From DAORDI01 sp035345895 (GTDB taxonomy: Bacteria > Spirochaetota > Leptospiria > Leptospirales > Leptospiraceae), in assembly GCA_035345895.1 (NCBI GenBank), contig DAORDI010000329.1, positions 1 through 5,838 on the forward strand: a stretch of 5,838 bases of DNA, written 5' to 3'. A program made the translations under genes and the position numbers. Under the pieces are notes generated by a model that did no database searches, was not told where the DNA came from, and saw only the letters and a list, made by a program, of their open reading frames with translations. Below, piece after piece: positions 5,822 to 5,838 of this stretch. The stretch's first letter is position 1. The number at the start of each line of letters is the position of its first letter.

Positions 5822-5838
5822 CATCACCTGAGCCGAAA

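Noticed and set aside
5741..5827. Upstream extension of the small lipoprotein to 129 residues
   Set aside because: It would place 29 polar residues before the signal peptide and would have to start at a codon with no visible Shine-Dalgarno.

Overview
The window most likely comes from a Leptospira (spirochaete) chromosome. The best evidence is a cluster of predicted lipoproteins with relaxed, spirochaete-like lipoboxes. Two of them carry the same bacterial SH3 module (a GLFLREEPS motif and a GW-FGG-L ending), joined to partner domains of a kind I associate with this genus. Moderate-to-low GC and use of GTG starts fit. I cannot name the species.

All confident genes lie on the minus strand, so the window is best read from right to left. 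At the right edge (about 5438-5740) is a small cysteine-containing predicted lipoprotein with a perfect 8-bp-stem hairpin upstream. Next is a tightly spaced two-gene unit, 5269 to 3713. Its first gene is a 245-aa protein I do not recognise. Its second, starting 3 nt after the first one's stop, is an ADP-ribosylglycohydrolase with all the family's metal-binding motifs visible. Two plus-strand coding remnants without proper starts flank this unit. One is the C-terminal part of a DUF1963 (YwqG-like) protein (3499-3744), whose end overlaps the end of the hydrolase gene. The other is an unidentified 39-codon tail (5289-5408). This looks like a short cassette set among gene debris.

From 3323 to 660 two predicted lipoprotein genes follow each other 57 nt apart. 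The first has a TolB/WD40-like beta-propeller, an SH3 domain and a cysteine-rich C-terminal domain. The second has an SH3 domain, a charged helical stretch and another cysteine-containing C-terminal domain. A G+C-rich hairpin just after the second gene may end this unit. At the left edge, starting at 452 and running off the window, is a Uma2-family (DUF820) PD-(D/E)XK nuclease-like protein.

In function the window falls into three parts: envelope or surface lipoproteins, a possible ADP-ribosylation-related pair, and a Uma2-type protein of the kind common in accessory DNA. There is no complete insertion sequence, tRNA, rRNA or CRISPR array. No stretch over 300 bases lacks a gene.
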